From Archegozetes longisetosus (lineage: Eukaryota > Arthropoda > Arachnida > Sarcoptiformes > Trhypochthoniidae): a stretch of 64,000 bases of DNA. This document shows, piece after piece, positions 1 to 13,001 of this stretch. Position 1 is the first letter of the stretch. Every line of letters starts with the position of its first letter. A program made the position numbers and the translations under genes. The stretch spans positions 8,272,220 through 8,336,219 of the forward strand of contig JAEMBT020000001.1 in NCBI GenBank assembly GCA_018873245.2. The letters are read 5' to 3'. A model generated the notes under the pieces. It ran no database searches and was not told the DNA's origin. It saw only the letters and a list, made by a program, of their open reading frames with translations.

Positions 1-2
1 AA

Positions 3-80
3 ATTGAGAGCAATTTCGATGAAAACAACCAATCGATTGATAATAATGAAGAAAACGAAAGCTTTGCTAATTTTGAATAG
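3..80 (+). CDS. Possible 3' end of an acidic, Asn/Glu-rich reading frame cut by the window edge
   Basis: One frame is open from the left edge to a TAG at 78-80. It encodes about 25 residues dominated by Asn, Glu, Asp and Ser, and the same frame runs on for another 16 codons to a second TAG. The LTR-like sequence shortly downstream would fit the tail of a retroelement polyprotein, but no conserved motif is visible. It could equally be chance in A+T-rich DNA. Confidence 0.2.
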   Translation: MESNFDENNQSIDNNEENESFANFE

Positions 81-262
81 CAATTTGTTAATAGTGATGC
101 AAATGACAACATGAATATTATGAGTCATTAGTCAGCCAATCACTGAATTATTAGTTATAAACAATTGAGTATTAAATTTGAGACGGCAAATCAATACTCC
201 CACCTATAAGCCGCCGAGATTTACTGGGGAAATTTCCTCAGACAATCATCCTTGCGGCCAAC

Positions 263-521
263 TGTAACGTTCTGAGTAAGCGAAGCCAAAAAGTATGGGA
301 GACAAAAAAGAATAAGTTATACTTCACTCGATGTGAATCGTTTTATTCCTAAATTGTTTCAGAGGAGCATTTCAATTAGGGCCCCTCCAAATATATACAT
401 GTGTTTTAGCAAAAGGTCAGTACGACTTGTACTGACCATTAATAGACTAGAACAATTTTTAGTCTTGTGTTTGTGCTTGTGTATTATGTGTTCATTTGTT
501 TGTTATGTGTCAAATTAAACA
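263..521 (+). mobile_element. Possible LTR (3' end of an LTR retroelement)
   Basis: The stretch starts TGTAACG and can be ended at AAACA, the short TG...CA inverted ends expected of an LTR, for a length near 260 bp. It contains a TATA-like AATATATAC near 389 and a nine-base-pair hairpin (GGTCAGTAC, 5-base loop, GTACTGACC) at 415-437. The second LTR and target duplication would lie off the window to the left, so the ends are guesses. Confidence 0.25.
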
Positions 522-3450
522 GAATTGAAGTCAATGCTAATGAAGTAATCAATTCTAATGAACGCGAGTCTAAGACTAAGTATAAGTAATGCATATCTTT
601 CTGAATATGTCCATTTGGTCTGATTGCACAAAAGTGTCGCGAAGACACTCAATTAGAAAGTTATAAAAAAAAAGTTAATTCAAATATGATTTCGAAACTA
701 GTGATGAAACTTTCAAATTGATGCATAACTATTCAGAAGTAAATTATATGGAAGTTTTTCGAATCAATTAGTAAATAAGCCGTTATTTGGAAGTGTTATT
801 CATTGTACTAGTATTCGAGCTGAACTCGATTTGAGTGCATAAAAATGATTTTATTTCCACATTTCAATAAATCTGTTGTAAAATATCTATCACCTAGAGC
901 TTAATCAATGTTATTTCTGTATTTTTTATAAATGGTATAAACTCGTTCAGAGCGGATTAGAGTCCGGAACAAACTTTTTAAGAAATATCTAAACTTTGAA
1001 AAACTTTCAGTTTTTAACTCATATCAATGTTTAGTTTTTGAAATGTTTGCCATCAATCAGTTTGTGAAAAATGCAGGAATACTTTGACTTTAGTTAGTGT
1101 TTAACTATTTTTACTTGGTTTTGTATCATTTAATCTAAAGTTTCGAGTTTAATATAATTCAGACAAAGTGAATGCTTGAAAGCATTGAATCATGCAATAA
1201 ATACATTACTTGCAGAAAACTATAGATGTTTGATGAGTCAGTTACCTATTAAACGATAAGTATTAGTATGACTATCTTCAGAATCGTATCAATTCAAATC
1301 AATTTTCTCACTTTAATAAGTTCACTAAAGAATTAACAAAATCAATTTCTTCATATTTGATTAACAAAAATATCAGGAATGAAAACATGTAATTTTGAAT
1401 CATTTATAAGCCACACTTAAAACACGAATAGTTATGAAATATTGAAACATATGAAAATAATTGTAAGAAACCAAATATAGACTTGTATTCAAACGAAATT
1501 TGATGCAAATGGGATTATAGCACAATAAAATCACAGTTTAGTAGATAATCAATTGAATTAGTTCTTATTTTTCACTATGAAAACATTAATAGGAATAGTA
1601 CAGAACGAAATCAAAGTCAAACATATATTCAAGTGATCAGTAATAGAAAAATAAACTTCAATTCTACTTCAAATACTAGTCATTTGTTTACTAGAGATAT
1701 GATTATTATTAACGAACACTCAAAGAGGATAAGAGTAGGTATTAATCAAAATAACAATCAAAAGCGAAACCTTCATAATAAATATTTAAAACGATAACAA
1801 CCAATCAAATAAAGGCTCCAATAATTCAATTTGATTGCAATCAATGCAATTATTACTATTAATCAACACAAATATTTGAAATAACTTGTGTTGAAGTAAT
1901 TGTACAAATTAGTGACAATCGTGTCTGAAGACATTTGCACAAACGACTCCTTTCGTTATTCATTAACTCATTGATTCACATGAAAAGTGTTTTATTTTTG
2001 ATTTGCCTAAATCTAGCAAATAATTCAAACAAATAACTGGTTTAAGGTATGGAAAAACATTCATTCACGTTTTAGAAATTGAAGTGTAATTCTAAGAGAT
2101 TCATAAAGAGTTTACAGTAAAACAAGTGCTTCAAATTGATTTACGCATCAATCTCAGAGTAAGTCCATTCATTTGTGAACAATGCACTCAAAAATGTAAG
2201 TCAACACACGAAAACACTTTTTTGTATTAGCATAGTTTGCATGTTCTCAAACTAATCACATTTTTCTTAGTCATAGACATCAAAGTAATAAAACATTGAA
2301 TTGCAATTTTTGTCAATACATCAAATCTTTAGACGATTTAGTGAAAGTTCACAACTTGATAACTGTTGATAATGAATTTTTATAACATTATATAAGTTCT
2401 ATTTGTTATTAGAAAATATCTAATTTCTACTCTACATTCTCTGATTGGTTGCATACCACTTAAAATAGAAATTATTTGAATTTGTTATCTTGCGTTTAAT
2501 ACACAGAATATGTCTTTAGAACACGTTTTCTCATTTCTAAATATTAACATTTAAAATTAATAAAATAACCTCTTATTTGTCCTCAAACAATAATCAAAAC
2601 TTTGATCAAATATTAAGATTAACCATAAGTAGTTATCTCTCAAAACTAAACAATTAATAGAATCTAACTTTAAATGATATCTATATATAAATATAAGTTC
2701 GGTACTCAAATGTTTTAGTCATATAAATAAAAAGTAATAAAGATTCTTAAATTATATGAAATTATTATTTTGTTTATTGTGGGTTAAATATGATTATATG
2801 TTAATGTGAGTTGCTTCGACTTTTACTTTCATCTTCAACACCTTTTAAGCTAAGATAAAACTTGCAAATGTGCATAACTTCTGTTTACATATAGATATAT
2901 TCACAACATTCTAATATTATTAGGCAAAAAGTGAACAAGTTAAACATTTTTAGACTAAAGACTCAACTTTTATGTTTACTTCTACTGAAATACTTTCACA
3001 TAAAAGGAAAGGTTGAAAACGTGACTTAAGTCAAACTTAAGTTCATTGCATGTAATGTTATTTCAATCTTAATAACGAACGAACTGATGTTAACCTCTAT
3101 TTGAGATGAAAAAACCCGAAAATATTCTAAAACTTTGATTTTCGCAACATATATAAAGCCCTTGCGAGAAGTTTTTGCCCAAAGGTTATCTAAGAGCGTA
3201 AATTTAGATCGTAGTGTACAACATATGATTCAGTGTTCATAAGAGGCATAAACTTGAATGTCAAAGATAACAGTCGAATAATTGATTAGAACAAATGTTG
3301 ATCCAGTTTTCATCACTTTTTCATCACTTCAAATACTTTTATTTTCAAATATTTCATCTGTTCAACCTCTTAAATCATATTGCACTTTGAAACTTTGCCC
3401 TTAAATCTAACCATTTTTTAAATGTTAGGACAGCTCAAATTACATTTGAC

Positions 3451-3516
3451 ATTGAAAATAATTATTTCGATCAATATATTAATATTGAAAATAATTATTT
3501 CAATCAATATATTAAT
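3451..3516. repeat. Two-copy 33-bp tandem repeat
   Basis: The 33-base unit starting ATTGAAAATAATTATTTC is present twice head to tail (3451-3483 and 3484-3516) with one G/A difference. A third partial start (ATTGAA) follows. Confidence 0.9.
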
Positions 3517-6500
3517 ATTGAATCAACTTTTAAAAAAATTCAATTTTTATATTTTCCAAGAACTTGAGTTTTATTTTAAACTGTTCAAAAATTGATTGCT
3601 TATAAAAAACAATCTAATCTCAAGGACCAAATAAAGTGTTTGGTGAAAGAAAAAGTTTTTATGCTTAAATTCCTCTCTTTAACTATAAGAGCAATACTTT
3701 GATGAAACGCAAAATTTTCAGATTCAATCTAAAGTGTTTATAATTTGACTCTTAGACTCTTATCTAGCCGAAGATTGAGTCCTTGAAATAAAACATTTTT
3801 CAAAGGGTCAAACTATTTTCAGCGCTTAAAAACTAATAAATTCTTCACAAAATTAAACTATTCATTAAGTTATCGATACTGAAACTTAGAAATAACTTAT
3901 AATCGTATTCATTAATTCCATACACTCGTATTCATGCGATCAAATAAACTTGAAGGTTGTCTTAAGGATATATTTGATTGATATAAATATTGAAAATGAT
4001 CTTACATTACTGCACACCATTGAGAAAAATTGGAACAGACTATAGGGAAAACCCATTTAATTTGGGCTATACTTCCATCAAATTAGGATTTTATTGATTT
4101 TCGAACAAGTAATCCACTCTTTTTTCTTATTATTGCTTCAATAAGTTTATAACAATTCTCATTTCGTTTATCAGATTTGACTAAAGTATTGTTTTTTAGA
4201 CCCATTTTCAACAATTCTTATCAAGTCTTATGAAGTTAAAGTAAACAAATTTTAGATAATTTAGAGAATATTAAGCCTAAAACCTAAACTTAAATCCAAA
4301 ATTTCTAGAGTAGATTTCGTAACTCAATATTAAAATTAATCTAAAATCTGATAAATTTATTGAAAAGGATAAGAAAACAGCGAGAAAACTAATTTAAGAT
4401 TTCGAAATGCTTACTAAAAAATGAGCCTTTCGTTAGGGTTGAAATGATAAAATATCCTAGTACAGTTTGTACTAGTATAAAACTACAAACTTCATTGGAA
4501 ACAAACATACAATTGTTTCAGTCTAATTATTAGTTTGAAGTTTCTCTTATCGTACTTTTACTACACTTTCCTAAACAAGTTTCTAAGAAAACGATTTAGT
4601 CACAAAGAGATGGAGACAAAGTGTTAGACATGCCTCATATCCCTTTGAATAATTATTAAACATTTTCAAGTTTAAGATCAGGTTTTAGTGAAATACCTTT
4701 TATGAGTAGAAAACACCTATAGAAAGACCTTCATTTCGTACCAGCTAAACGTTGTCTTTCGATCTAAGAGAGTAAACAAATTGTGTAATTAGCAAATTTG
4801 CTAAATTAGAAAGTTTCACAATCTTTAGTCATTTCCTCGTAGAGATTGGTATTCAAGAATTGGTATTCAAGAGTAAAAACCAATGTTCAATTACACACTA
4901 ATGCTATGAATCAATTTTTTCTACTTAATGGCCAATTCCTTTTAAACTATTCGATTAATAACATTAAATTGTATTAATAATATCCAATTGACGTCATTTG
5001 AAGTCAACAACTTTTCAAATTGAAATTGAATAATAGAAATTGTTCAAACCTTGAATTAAACTGCATTCTGTGAGAACGAGATAAGTGATAATTGTAATAG
5101 CACAGACTATGCCATTTTTGCAGTAAAAGGTTTGAGTTGATAACTCAAACTACTAACCTATTCATAAAAGATCTCAAACTTTATTTCGCGAATACTGCAT
5201 ATGACTATAATTTTGAAATATTTTCTCGTATAGGTATATGTAAATTACAAAATGCCTCATTGACGTAATTGCTGCTCATAGTGAATTCTCTTTAAAATAG
5301 AACCTATATATATTTTTCTACCTTTACCAAATGTTTAATTATATAATAAATTAAATGACTGCTTCGAAAAATATTCTATCGCACTTCTAATTGAAACTTA
5401 ATTAAGATTGCTAGTCTCAACAACAATTTTCACGCTAATTCGCATTCTAAATTTCTTATTCATATTAAAACTTTTTGTTAAACCTAAGGCAAAGATTTTA
5501 TCAAGTTTTCAATAAATTCAAATCGTTTTTGGCTCAATATGAAAGTATTTTTTCAATAGGTATGAAGCCAATCATTTCTTGATTGAAAGATATTTAAGAA
5601 GTTTATAAATAGACAAGAATTTTATTTGAATTTTAAATTAGTTTTAGAAAGAATTTCCAACTTTTGCTAACTTTGAGTAAATTTTGCATAAACTTAAACT
5701 TGATTTTTGTACTCATCCTAAGTCTCAGGAAAATGTAAAGTAATTAAGAAGCGGATCAAACAAACCTGAAAATTGAGGGCTCTAAAGAAGGTATTTGTTG
5801 TAAAATAGCAGTAGAAAACGAGATAGCATATCAACATAATGAGCACTAGTTTTAGAGGAAAGTTCTGTCAAAAGTCACACATTTTTCCTTTATTTTTATT
5901 TCGCCTCTTAACTTTTGTCTCGATCCTTATATTCATCTATTTTTCCTATTACTTCCTCTTAATTTTCAATATGAAAGTTGATCATAAACTTGAACTTTTA
6001 CCAAAATCTAACTTTTATTTTACAACTTTATTATTAGGAAAAGTTTAGTTTACACTTTTTAACTACTTTTTGTGAGATAAAATACAATTTTCAACTTGTA
6101 TTAAGCAAAAAACTTAAATTTTTTAATTAATGAAGAGAACATTTTGTTATAAGTTTTGAAATAAGTTGTGAAATAAATATTAAGTATAAGCAAACAAAGA
6201 GTAATTTAAGTTAATTTATTAATAATTTTTTCCTTTAGTAGTACGTCTACCAAGTTTGTAGTAATTGAACAAAGGTAAAAACAATTGTTGCATTTTAAGC
6301 AGTAGTTGTGGGCCTATTCTGAATTAAATTCTAAACTTTAGAAAAAGCTTATAATTCTAAATATATCTTAATTTGTATTACTTATTGGTGCACATGTACT
6401 TATCCTTTTAAGTGCTTCTGTACTGAAATTTTCACTTTAAATCTAATATTTTTCAGAAAACTAAATATCAATGACACAAAAATGCATTAAGGTTATATTG

Positions 6501-8898
6501 AGCTCATAGTATCTTATCTTCGATAGCATTCAATCAAAAGTCACATTACTTTAAAAGACAGTCTTCAAGGTTTATCTCAGACTATTATTTTACTGAGCAA
6601 TCAAATTAAGTCTAAAAACTTGAACTATTGTCCGATGAACTTGAAGTAAATTCTAGACTTTTCTTTACCAGTCAATGTTCAGATTAAATGAACTTACACG
6701 TGAAAAATTACTAAATGTCAAAGACTTATCTAATTTATTCGGTTAAGTACTAGTTCGTATTGATTTCCATCTTCATTAAGGCACTCAAATGCGTGAACCT
6801 AATAATTTTCAAACAAAGATCACTTGATTAACGACTTTTCTAATCAATTATCAGTTGCAAATTTAATTATTGTTGTAGAACTACTGGAGAAAAGCAAGTC
6901 TTTCTGTAGTCCGAAATTGTTTTTATCTTTATTTAGAAATATTTAATCATTTCCTAGTATTCCAATTGATCAATAAGTGAACTAAAAAATTATTGAATCA
7001 AATGATGAATCTGTGTTAATATGACATCAAATGACATGAAAAATTCACCTTTTTATTAATTTTTTTTGAATAAGTAGAATAAAATTTCCTAATAATCTCA
7101 TAAACTAATTAAGAATTGATTTATGTCATTTCCTAACTATCAAAAATTTCCTATATCTTAAAGAAAATTAATTTTTCGATCCGATACACGAAATAATAGT
7201 TGTTTATACTGAGCATTTATGCTGTTTTTATGACATTGAAATACCGTTGCGTGAAGTTTATGGAAGATTTCAAGCATAAAAAGCTTTAATTTTTCACGAG
7301 AGATGAAAATAATGTTTAGCTTTTCAATGAAAAGTTGAATATCATTCAGATTTAGCAAAACCTATTTTCATAAATGATATTTTTCGACCTAGTATTCAGA
7401 AATGATTTTGTGAGAAAATATTTGGATTTCTAGTATTGAAAGGAGGTTTAAGTAGCTTTTAATTCAGATTGAATAGATAATATGAAGTGCTATTATCTAA
7501 AATATTAATTCTAAATTTTTCTCATTCATACCTCATTCATAGCCCATTATTTCCATGAACTGAATATCTCAGAACTATTATAAATATTAATTCTGTTCCT
7601 TCGTATGATATCTCAAATAACATTTAGTGGTAAGAAAATGGTTTCTTGTACTAATGACTTGCACTTTAAGTTAATTTATATTGTCTTAGTATAGAAATCA
7701 ATAAAATTCAAGGATAAGCAAAAAATTGACTTTGTCTTGTAATTTTGAGCCTTGAAAATCGATTCTCAACTACTTCATGAAAATCACTGCTTCTGTTCAT
7801 GCTTGACGATTGATATTGAATTTTCATAATTTTCGAATCAATCAAAGTTCAGCTCTGAAGAGTCTGATTGAAAATCAAGTTTTTCAGATCAAAGTTATTC
7901 TCAGTTCATAATAAGAAACTTAAACTTGTTTGAAGTCTAAGATTAAGACATTTTTGGGGAAAACCTAAAACTCAAAGCCTTTAAAAATGGATTTCTCTTT
8001 CGAATTCATTGAATCCGAGCTGCAAATATTTGAAATTCAAATTTTAGATAAATTTGGCTTTTTCTCTTGTAAATCACTATTGGAGTCATCCCCGGAAAAA
8101 AATTCTTGACTTTCTGATGGGTAAATTAGCACTTTTTGATGGACTAAGATTTTAAGGACTCTTCGTTTGATGACACAATGCATATATCAATTTGAAAATC
8201 AAGCGTTGTATTTCGCAGATTTAGCTCAAGTCAAATTTTTGCTTAATCTCTATCAGGATCGAATCGGATTTCAAATCCTTGAATCTACTCAAATCAAACT
8301 TGTATTTAATACTTTGTTTTCATCAGTTGCATAAGCAGTTGTATTTATAATTTTTTTCCTCTCATAAATCATTGTAAAATAATTTTAAATAATTCAAGAA
8401 CTTTAAGATCCAAATAAATATTTTTAGCAAGAGTTTGAAGAACAGCAGAAAATATTTTTAGAAAGTTTGTAAACTTCATATGAAAACAAACCTGATGTTT
8501 ACAACTGATTAATACAGCAGTACTTAACGAGAAAAGTTCTTTAACTTAAATATCGATTAAGGTAAACTTTCCTTAGATAAAATATCTAATAAAAAACCTG
8601 TGAAGAGTTAGATAGAATAAAACAGTTTTTATATACACAAATCATTGGCATAAACATTGTATTTATATAATAGGATTCAGTGTAGCTTCAAAATTTCCAG
8701 TCAGAATAAATAAGATGATTCTAACTAGAGATAGAACTGAAAAATTTCCAGAATATTTTGATTACCAATAAAAAAATATTTACTATTAAGCTATTAATAG
8801 AGTAATTTCCCCATTCAATCCTAAACTTATTAGGAATAAATTACTTTTTAAGTTACTAATAATAATTTAAATTCATTTGCGTTTGAGAAAATTTCTTT

Positions 8899-8961
8899 TC
8901 GTTCTTATGATAGAAAGTCATTACGAAAATTTGTTTGTCGTTCTTACGATAGAAAGTCATA
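8899..8961. repeat. Short direct repeat, two copies 39 bp apart
   Basis: The 22-23 base string TCGTTCTTAYGATAGAAAG followed by TCAT occurs at 8899 and again at 8938, with one T/C difference. This is a simple local duplication. Confidence 0.8.
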
Positions 8962-9861
8962 GTGAGGGGAAATGATTCCTGGGATTTAGTAAATTTTGCT
9001 GTGGAAACTTATCCCTAAGTAAACTCCCCTAAACCTGCTTTCCTTCATTAACCAGTTTGACTTCACAAAATCCCTTTTTATTATATAGTTTTTTATACAC
9101 ATGTCCAATCTCTCTCAATTCAGATTAAAACCAATAATATTAGAAAATTCTGATAATTTTCATATCATCATTTATAAAATGTGAAGAAATGTGATTAAAG
9201 TGTTCTATGATTTAAGAAAATCAAACTCATTTAAGACAAACTATATTATGAAGTAGTGATATTTGTTCATGCAAAAAGTTGAATATGTGGAGAAAAACAG
9301 GTGTTAGACAAGTTTTCTTGAGAGAGTCTACCATACCCAAAAAAATTCGTTCTCCTTGACTCTACAATGCCAACAATAAACAAAGTTTTTCTAAATGCAA
9401 TCTGAACAATAAAAAACAATTACTAGCAGTCCTTAAAGCAATTTATTTCTAATAAATTTATATTGAATAAAAAAACAAACTGAATAAATACTTTTTGTTG
9501 AGGAGAGTTTTCCGGTAACTTAAATATCATGCTTTTACGCTTTATCGCTTGAGGCAATGATTACGTATTTTATACAACTGGAAATTTGACACCACAAGCA
9601 GAAAACTTAAAGGTTGTTGAGTTTGAAGGAGACTAGAAGTTAGTTAAGTTTTTGTCAGTCTAATAGTTAGAGAAACAGAGAAACTTGACAGACTTTCGCC
9701 AATTCAATGTTGTTTTGAGTCTAATTTGTATCTCCTAACAAAACACATATTCATACTTATGTGTTAACCTATATTTCAATTTTAAGACTATATTTTCATT
9801 TGTTTTTCTCAATTCTGTCAATTATTTAAAAGTTTGATTTGACTTTTTGATCGTGTTAACT

Positions 9862-10147
9862 ATGCCTGTGCTCAAAGTTTTGCGCTGTTTTAATGCTAAT
9901 ACTGAACAGCAGAACAATACTAATAAAGTTAAACACGAAGTAAGTCTATAGTCATTAACGTTCAAGTCAAACAAAGGCTTACTTCAGAGAAATGATTTCA
10001 AAGTATTAATATAGTTTTTTCTGCATAAGCCAAATGTTTCCAAATTTTTACTTTAATTTTGTTTGAAATTTCTCGCAGAAATCATCGGATTACCACAAAT
10101 GGAGAAAAAAGTTAAAGATAATCAATAAAGAATTAATTGAACGATTG
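9862..10147 (+). CDS. Two exons of an unrecognised protein gene (5' part)
   Basis: Exon 1 (9862-9939) starts with ATG and ends at a strong donor, GAA|gtaagt. Exon 2 (10079-10147) follows a polypyrimidine-like acceptor, tctcgcag|AAA, and ends at TTG|gtgagt. Both lengths are multiples of three (26 and 23 codons), so the frame passes through in phase 0. Exon 1 is Asn/Gln-rich in its second half. Exon 2 is very basic with an aromatic start (SSDYHKWRKKLK) and then looks helical, like the start of a coiled coil. I could not find the following exon in the next 3 kb, and I do not recognise the family. HMG-CoA lyase exon 2 is also phase 0, so a fused transcript is formally possible, but the residues do not resemble a mitochondrial presequence. 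Confidence 0.45.
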
Positions 10148-11037
10148 GTGAGTTGTAAAAGTTGATTACTTTTTCATCTATTAGTCTTACGTTTAGTTTT
10201 TCCAATAGTCAGATTGTTGTTTGAGAATCTAATCACATTTGAATAGCTTTTGAAATAATGACTTACTAATTGAAATAGAGCCAAAGTTTCTATATAGTTT
10301 TCAATAGCTTTCTCTGAGTTATGGGTAAAGTTTACTTATGATAGTTATAGAAACGTACTTTTTGTATGAAATGATATTCGACTAAAGTCCAATTAAATAT
10401 AACTTAAGACAAACCTTTAATACTAATCAAAAATTGACGCAAACGTATTACAAAACACGATATGAGTACTAGTGGCAATTATCTTTAATCAAAAGATTAA
10501 AGAGAAAAATACTTTAATCGCTTAAATCACATGAGGGCTGATAACGAGTTAACCCTGTAGTTAGAATTAAACTATGAGTACAAGATAAGTGAAAATGTTA
10601 TAGAAAAAGTTATAGAAGTAAGAGGTAAAGGGTTTGTTTAGGGTTTCGTTAGACGGACAGTGTTTGAAAAGTGAACAGAAAACAGTAGTTGTCAACACAG
10701 CGAATAGATTGACGCAATCGTATTCTCAATTGTATTCTCCATACTATTAAACGAATAGACATTTAATGAAAATACTATGCGTTTTATAAGACCAACTTCT
10801 CTACTAATAAATCAACTATTGTTTAAGTCCAAATCAGTTAATCCTTATGTGATCTCGTTATCTCTCAATTGTGATTATCGGCCCTTTTCTTCTCTGTCAG
10901 TCAGATTTGATCCCAATTGTACTCATTTCTCCTCAGTTCTGGCATTAATTAAAGGGTCAAACGATGCTCTGATTAGAGACATGCCACCAATTCGCCAATT
11001 ATCACAATTTGTATGTCGATTTACGCCTTAAGATTAA

Positions 11038-11140
11038 CTTTATATATATTTTTTATATATTTTTAATATATTTTTTATATATTTTTAATATATTTTTAAT
11101 ATATTTTTAATATATTTTTTAATATATTTTTTATATATAT
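11038..11140. repeat. A+T minisatellite
   Basis: Repeats of an imperfect 10-14 base unit, TATATATTTTTAA and variants, over about 100 bp. Confidence 0.85.
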
Positions 11141-11754
11141 TTCTGTTCTTAATTCCGTTATTTACTTCTGTTTTTTCTCTTTTTCCACTCAATCCTTGAT
11201 TGAATCGTTAGTTTTGTTTTCTATTTATTTTGGTTGGTATTCTTAGTTTAGTTTTGTGATTTGATTTTGCATTCTTTCCTGTTTTTGTCCTTCTTTTCGA
11301 GCTTATATATTATATTTGAATTATTTTGATTCTTATTTTAACATTTACTCAACTATTTCATTTGATTCTATATACTTGGTTTTGTTTACCTATTGTTTAT
11401 TTATTTTTCTAACGTTTATCTGTATTTTTATATGATTTGTAGTTAGTTTTCTATTTTCAGAAATTGTCAATTTATCCTGTTTTTATCCTGTTTTTTATTA
11501 ATTTTGTTTCCTATTCCCACAAATTTATTCGCGTATTTATCCTTATTTTCAGTTGATTTGTTCAGTTATTTCTCATTAAATTTCATCTTTTTTTAATACA
11601 ATTTTTTATTGATTAGAAGCATAAAAATGAGTTATTTTTGAGTTATATTTAGTGTAATTTCTAATTAATAGACTGTTAGCGACAGGTTCTGTCTAATCAA
11701 TTATGCAGACCATAAGTCTTACGATCGGTTTGCGTTTAGGGAAAACCACAGACG

Positions 11755-11780
11755 AGGAGAAGGAGAGAGAGAGAGAGAGT
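11755..11780. repeat. (GA)n microsatellite
   Basis: A GA-rich run with about eight consecutive GA units, standing out from the A+T-rich surroundings. Confidence 0.85.
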
Positions 11781-13001
11781 TCGCAAATGCACGTCAATTA
11801 CTATATTGTGTAATAAAAGATTTTGAACACATTAATTATTACTATAAACTTGAATTGAAATTCTTATGGGATAAAAGTATAAATTTGTCTGATGTAATAC
11901 TTAGATATTGATTATGTATAACTCAATACTAACTCAATACAAACTCAATACAACATGAGATTATTCGCACCATTCACGTCTTGTTGTGTGTTATCATTTA
12001 ATTACCACTTAAAGCTAGTTTTAAATCACAATTGATACATTAGTTTCATCACTAGTTAATTATTTAACATTAATTTTCGTTATTAGCAATTGAAAACTTA
12101 TTTTTGACAATAGTTTTAGCGCATAATCACAAAATAGTGAGAAGATTAGTAACAGTGATTAGTTTACTGTAAATAAGACTTAAGTTAGAGATAAGCCCTA
12201 AAAGCCTTCAATTATATCTTAATTAATGGATGTTTGAAATGTAAAATGACTACTACATAATTATTAGATATGATTTAGTTGTCATTGAACAATATTTGCA
12301 CAAAGTGTTAGTAACTCATTTAAAGTTTGCTCATTTCTACTTTTGCTTATGCCTCTTTTTTGGATAATCGATATAAGATAAACAGACAATTTCTCTTTAA
12401 ACTCAAGTAAACAAAATAAATATTCATTACCATTTTTATATTTTCACCTGCTATTTCTGAATATTTTACTTATTTTAAACTTTGTTTTCATTCAAACAAA
12501 ATAGATATCGATTGAAATTGAATTTTTTCATCTGATATTTGTGAAAATCTTACAGATTTTTGACTATTTTGTAAACAACTTTCTTTAGATAAACTTATCA
12601 AAAGTTTCTACTCTTTGACCGAAAAGATAATGTATAAGTGGTTTAACTATTTGTATAATAAAAACAAATTAGAAACTCTTCTATCATTAATATAATTGGT
12701 GAAAAGGACACACAAAAAAGGTGACAAAAAGATAGCTTATCTTGTCCTCATACTTCAATTTTGGTATATGAGCTCTAGGAATAATGAAACAATTATATGA
12801 AAGACTAAGACTATGAAAGACGTACATTCAATATAAAGATTGTGAAATATTTTCATTTTAGTCTGACTTAGTTGGAAAGAAAAATGTGAACAATTTACAT
12901 AAGGAAAATACTATTGAATGTTTTCAGAAATATTTAATACTCTGAGTCGATTAGTAGATAAGTTATTTGTGTGATTGGTGTTTTATAAGAGAGCGGTTGA
13001 A

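Larger units (their letters stand above)
522..9861. other. Long A+T-rich stretch without a recognisable gene
   Basis: About 9.3 kb. No frame longer than 70 codons looks protein-like, and I saw no paired acceptor/donor sites around a plausible exon. It holds only two short direct-repeat patches (listed separately). Confidence 0.6.
10148..13001. other. Non-coding gap between the unknown gene and HMG-CoA lyase
   Basis: Mostly A+T-rich; 11.04-11.63 kb is T-rich on the + strand. An 84-codon frame at 10777-11031 is basic and serine-rich at its start, but it has no good donor and is more likely chance. It is the only other candidate for an upstream presequence exon of the lyase. Confidence 0.5.

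Noticed and set aside
10777..11031. 84-codon + strand frame with a basic N-terminus, considered as the HMG-CoA lyase presequence exon
   Set aside because: No donor in the right phase after the basic part; the exon at 13002-13040 fits phase and distance better.
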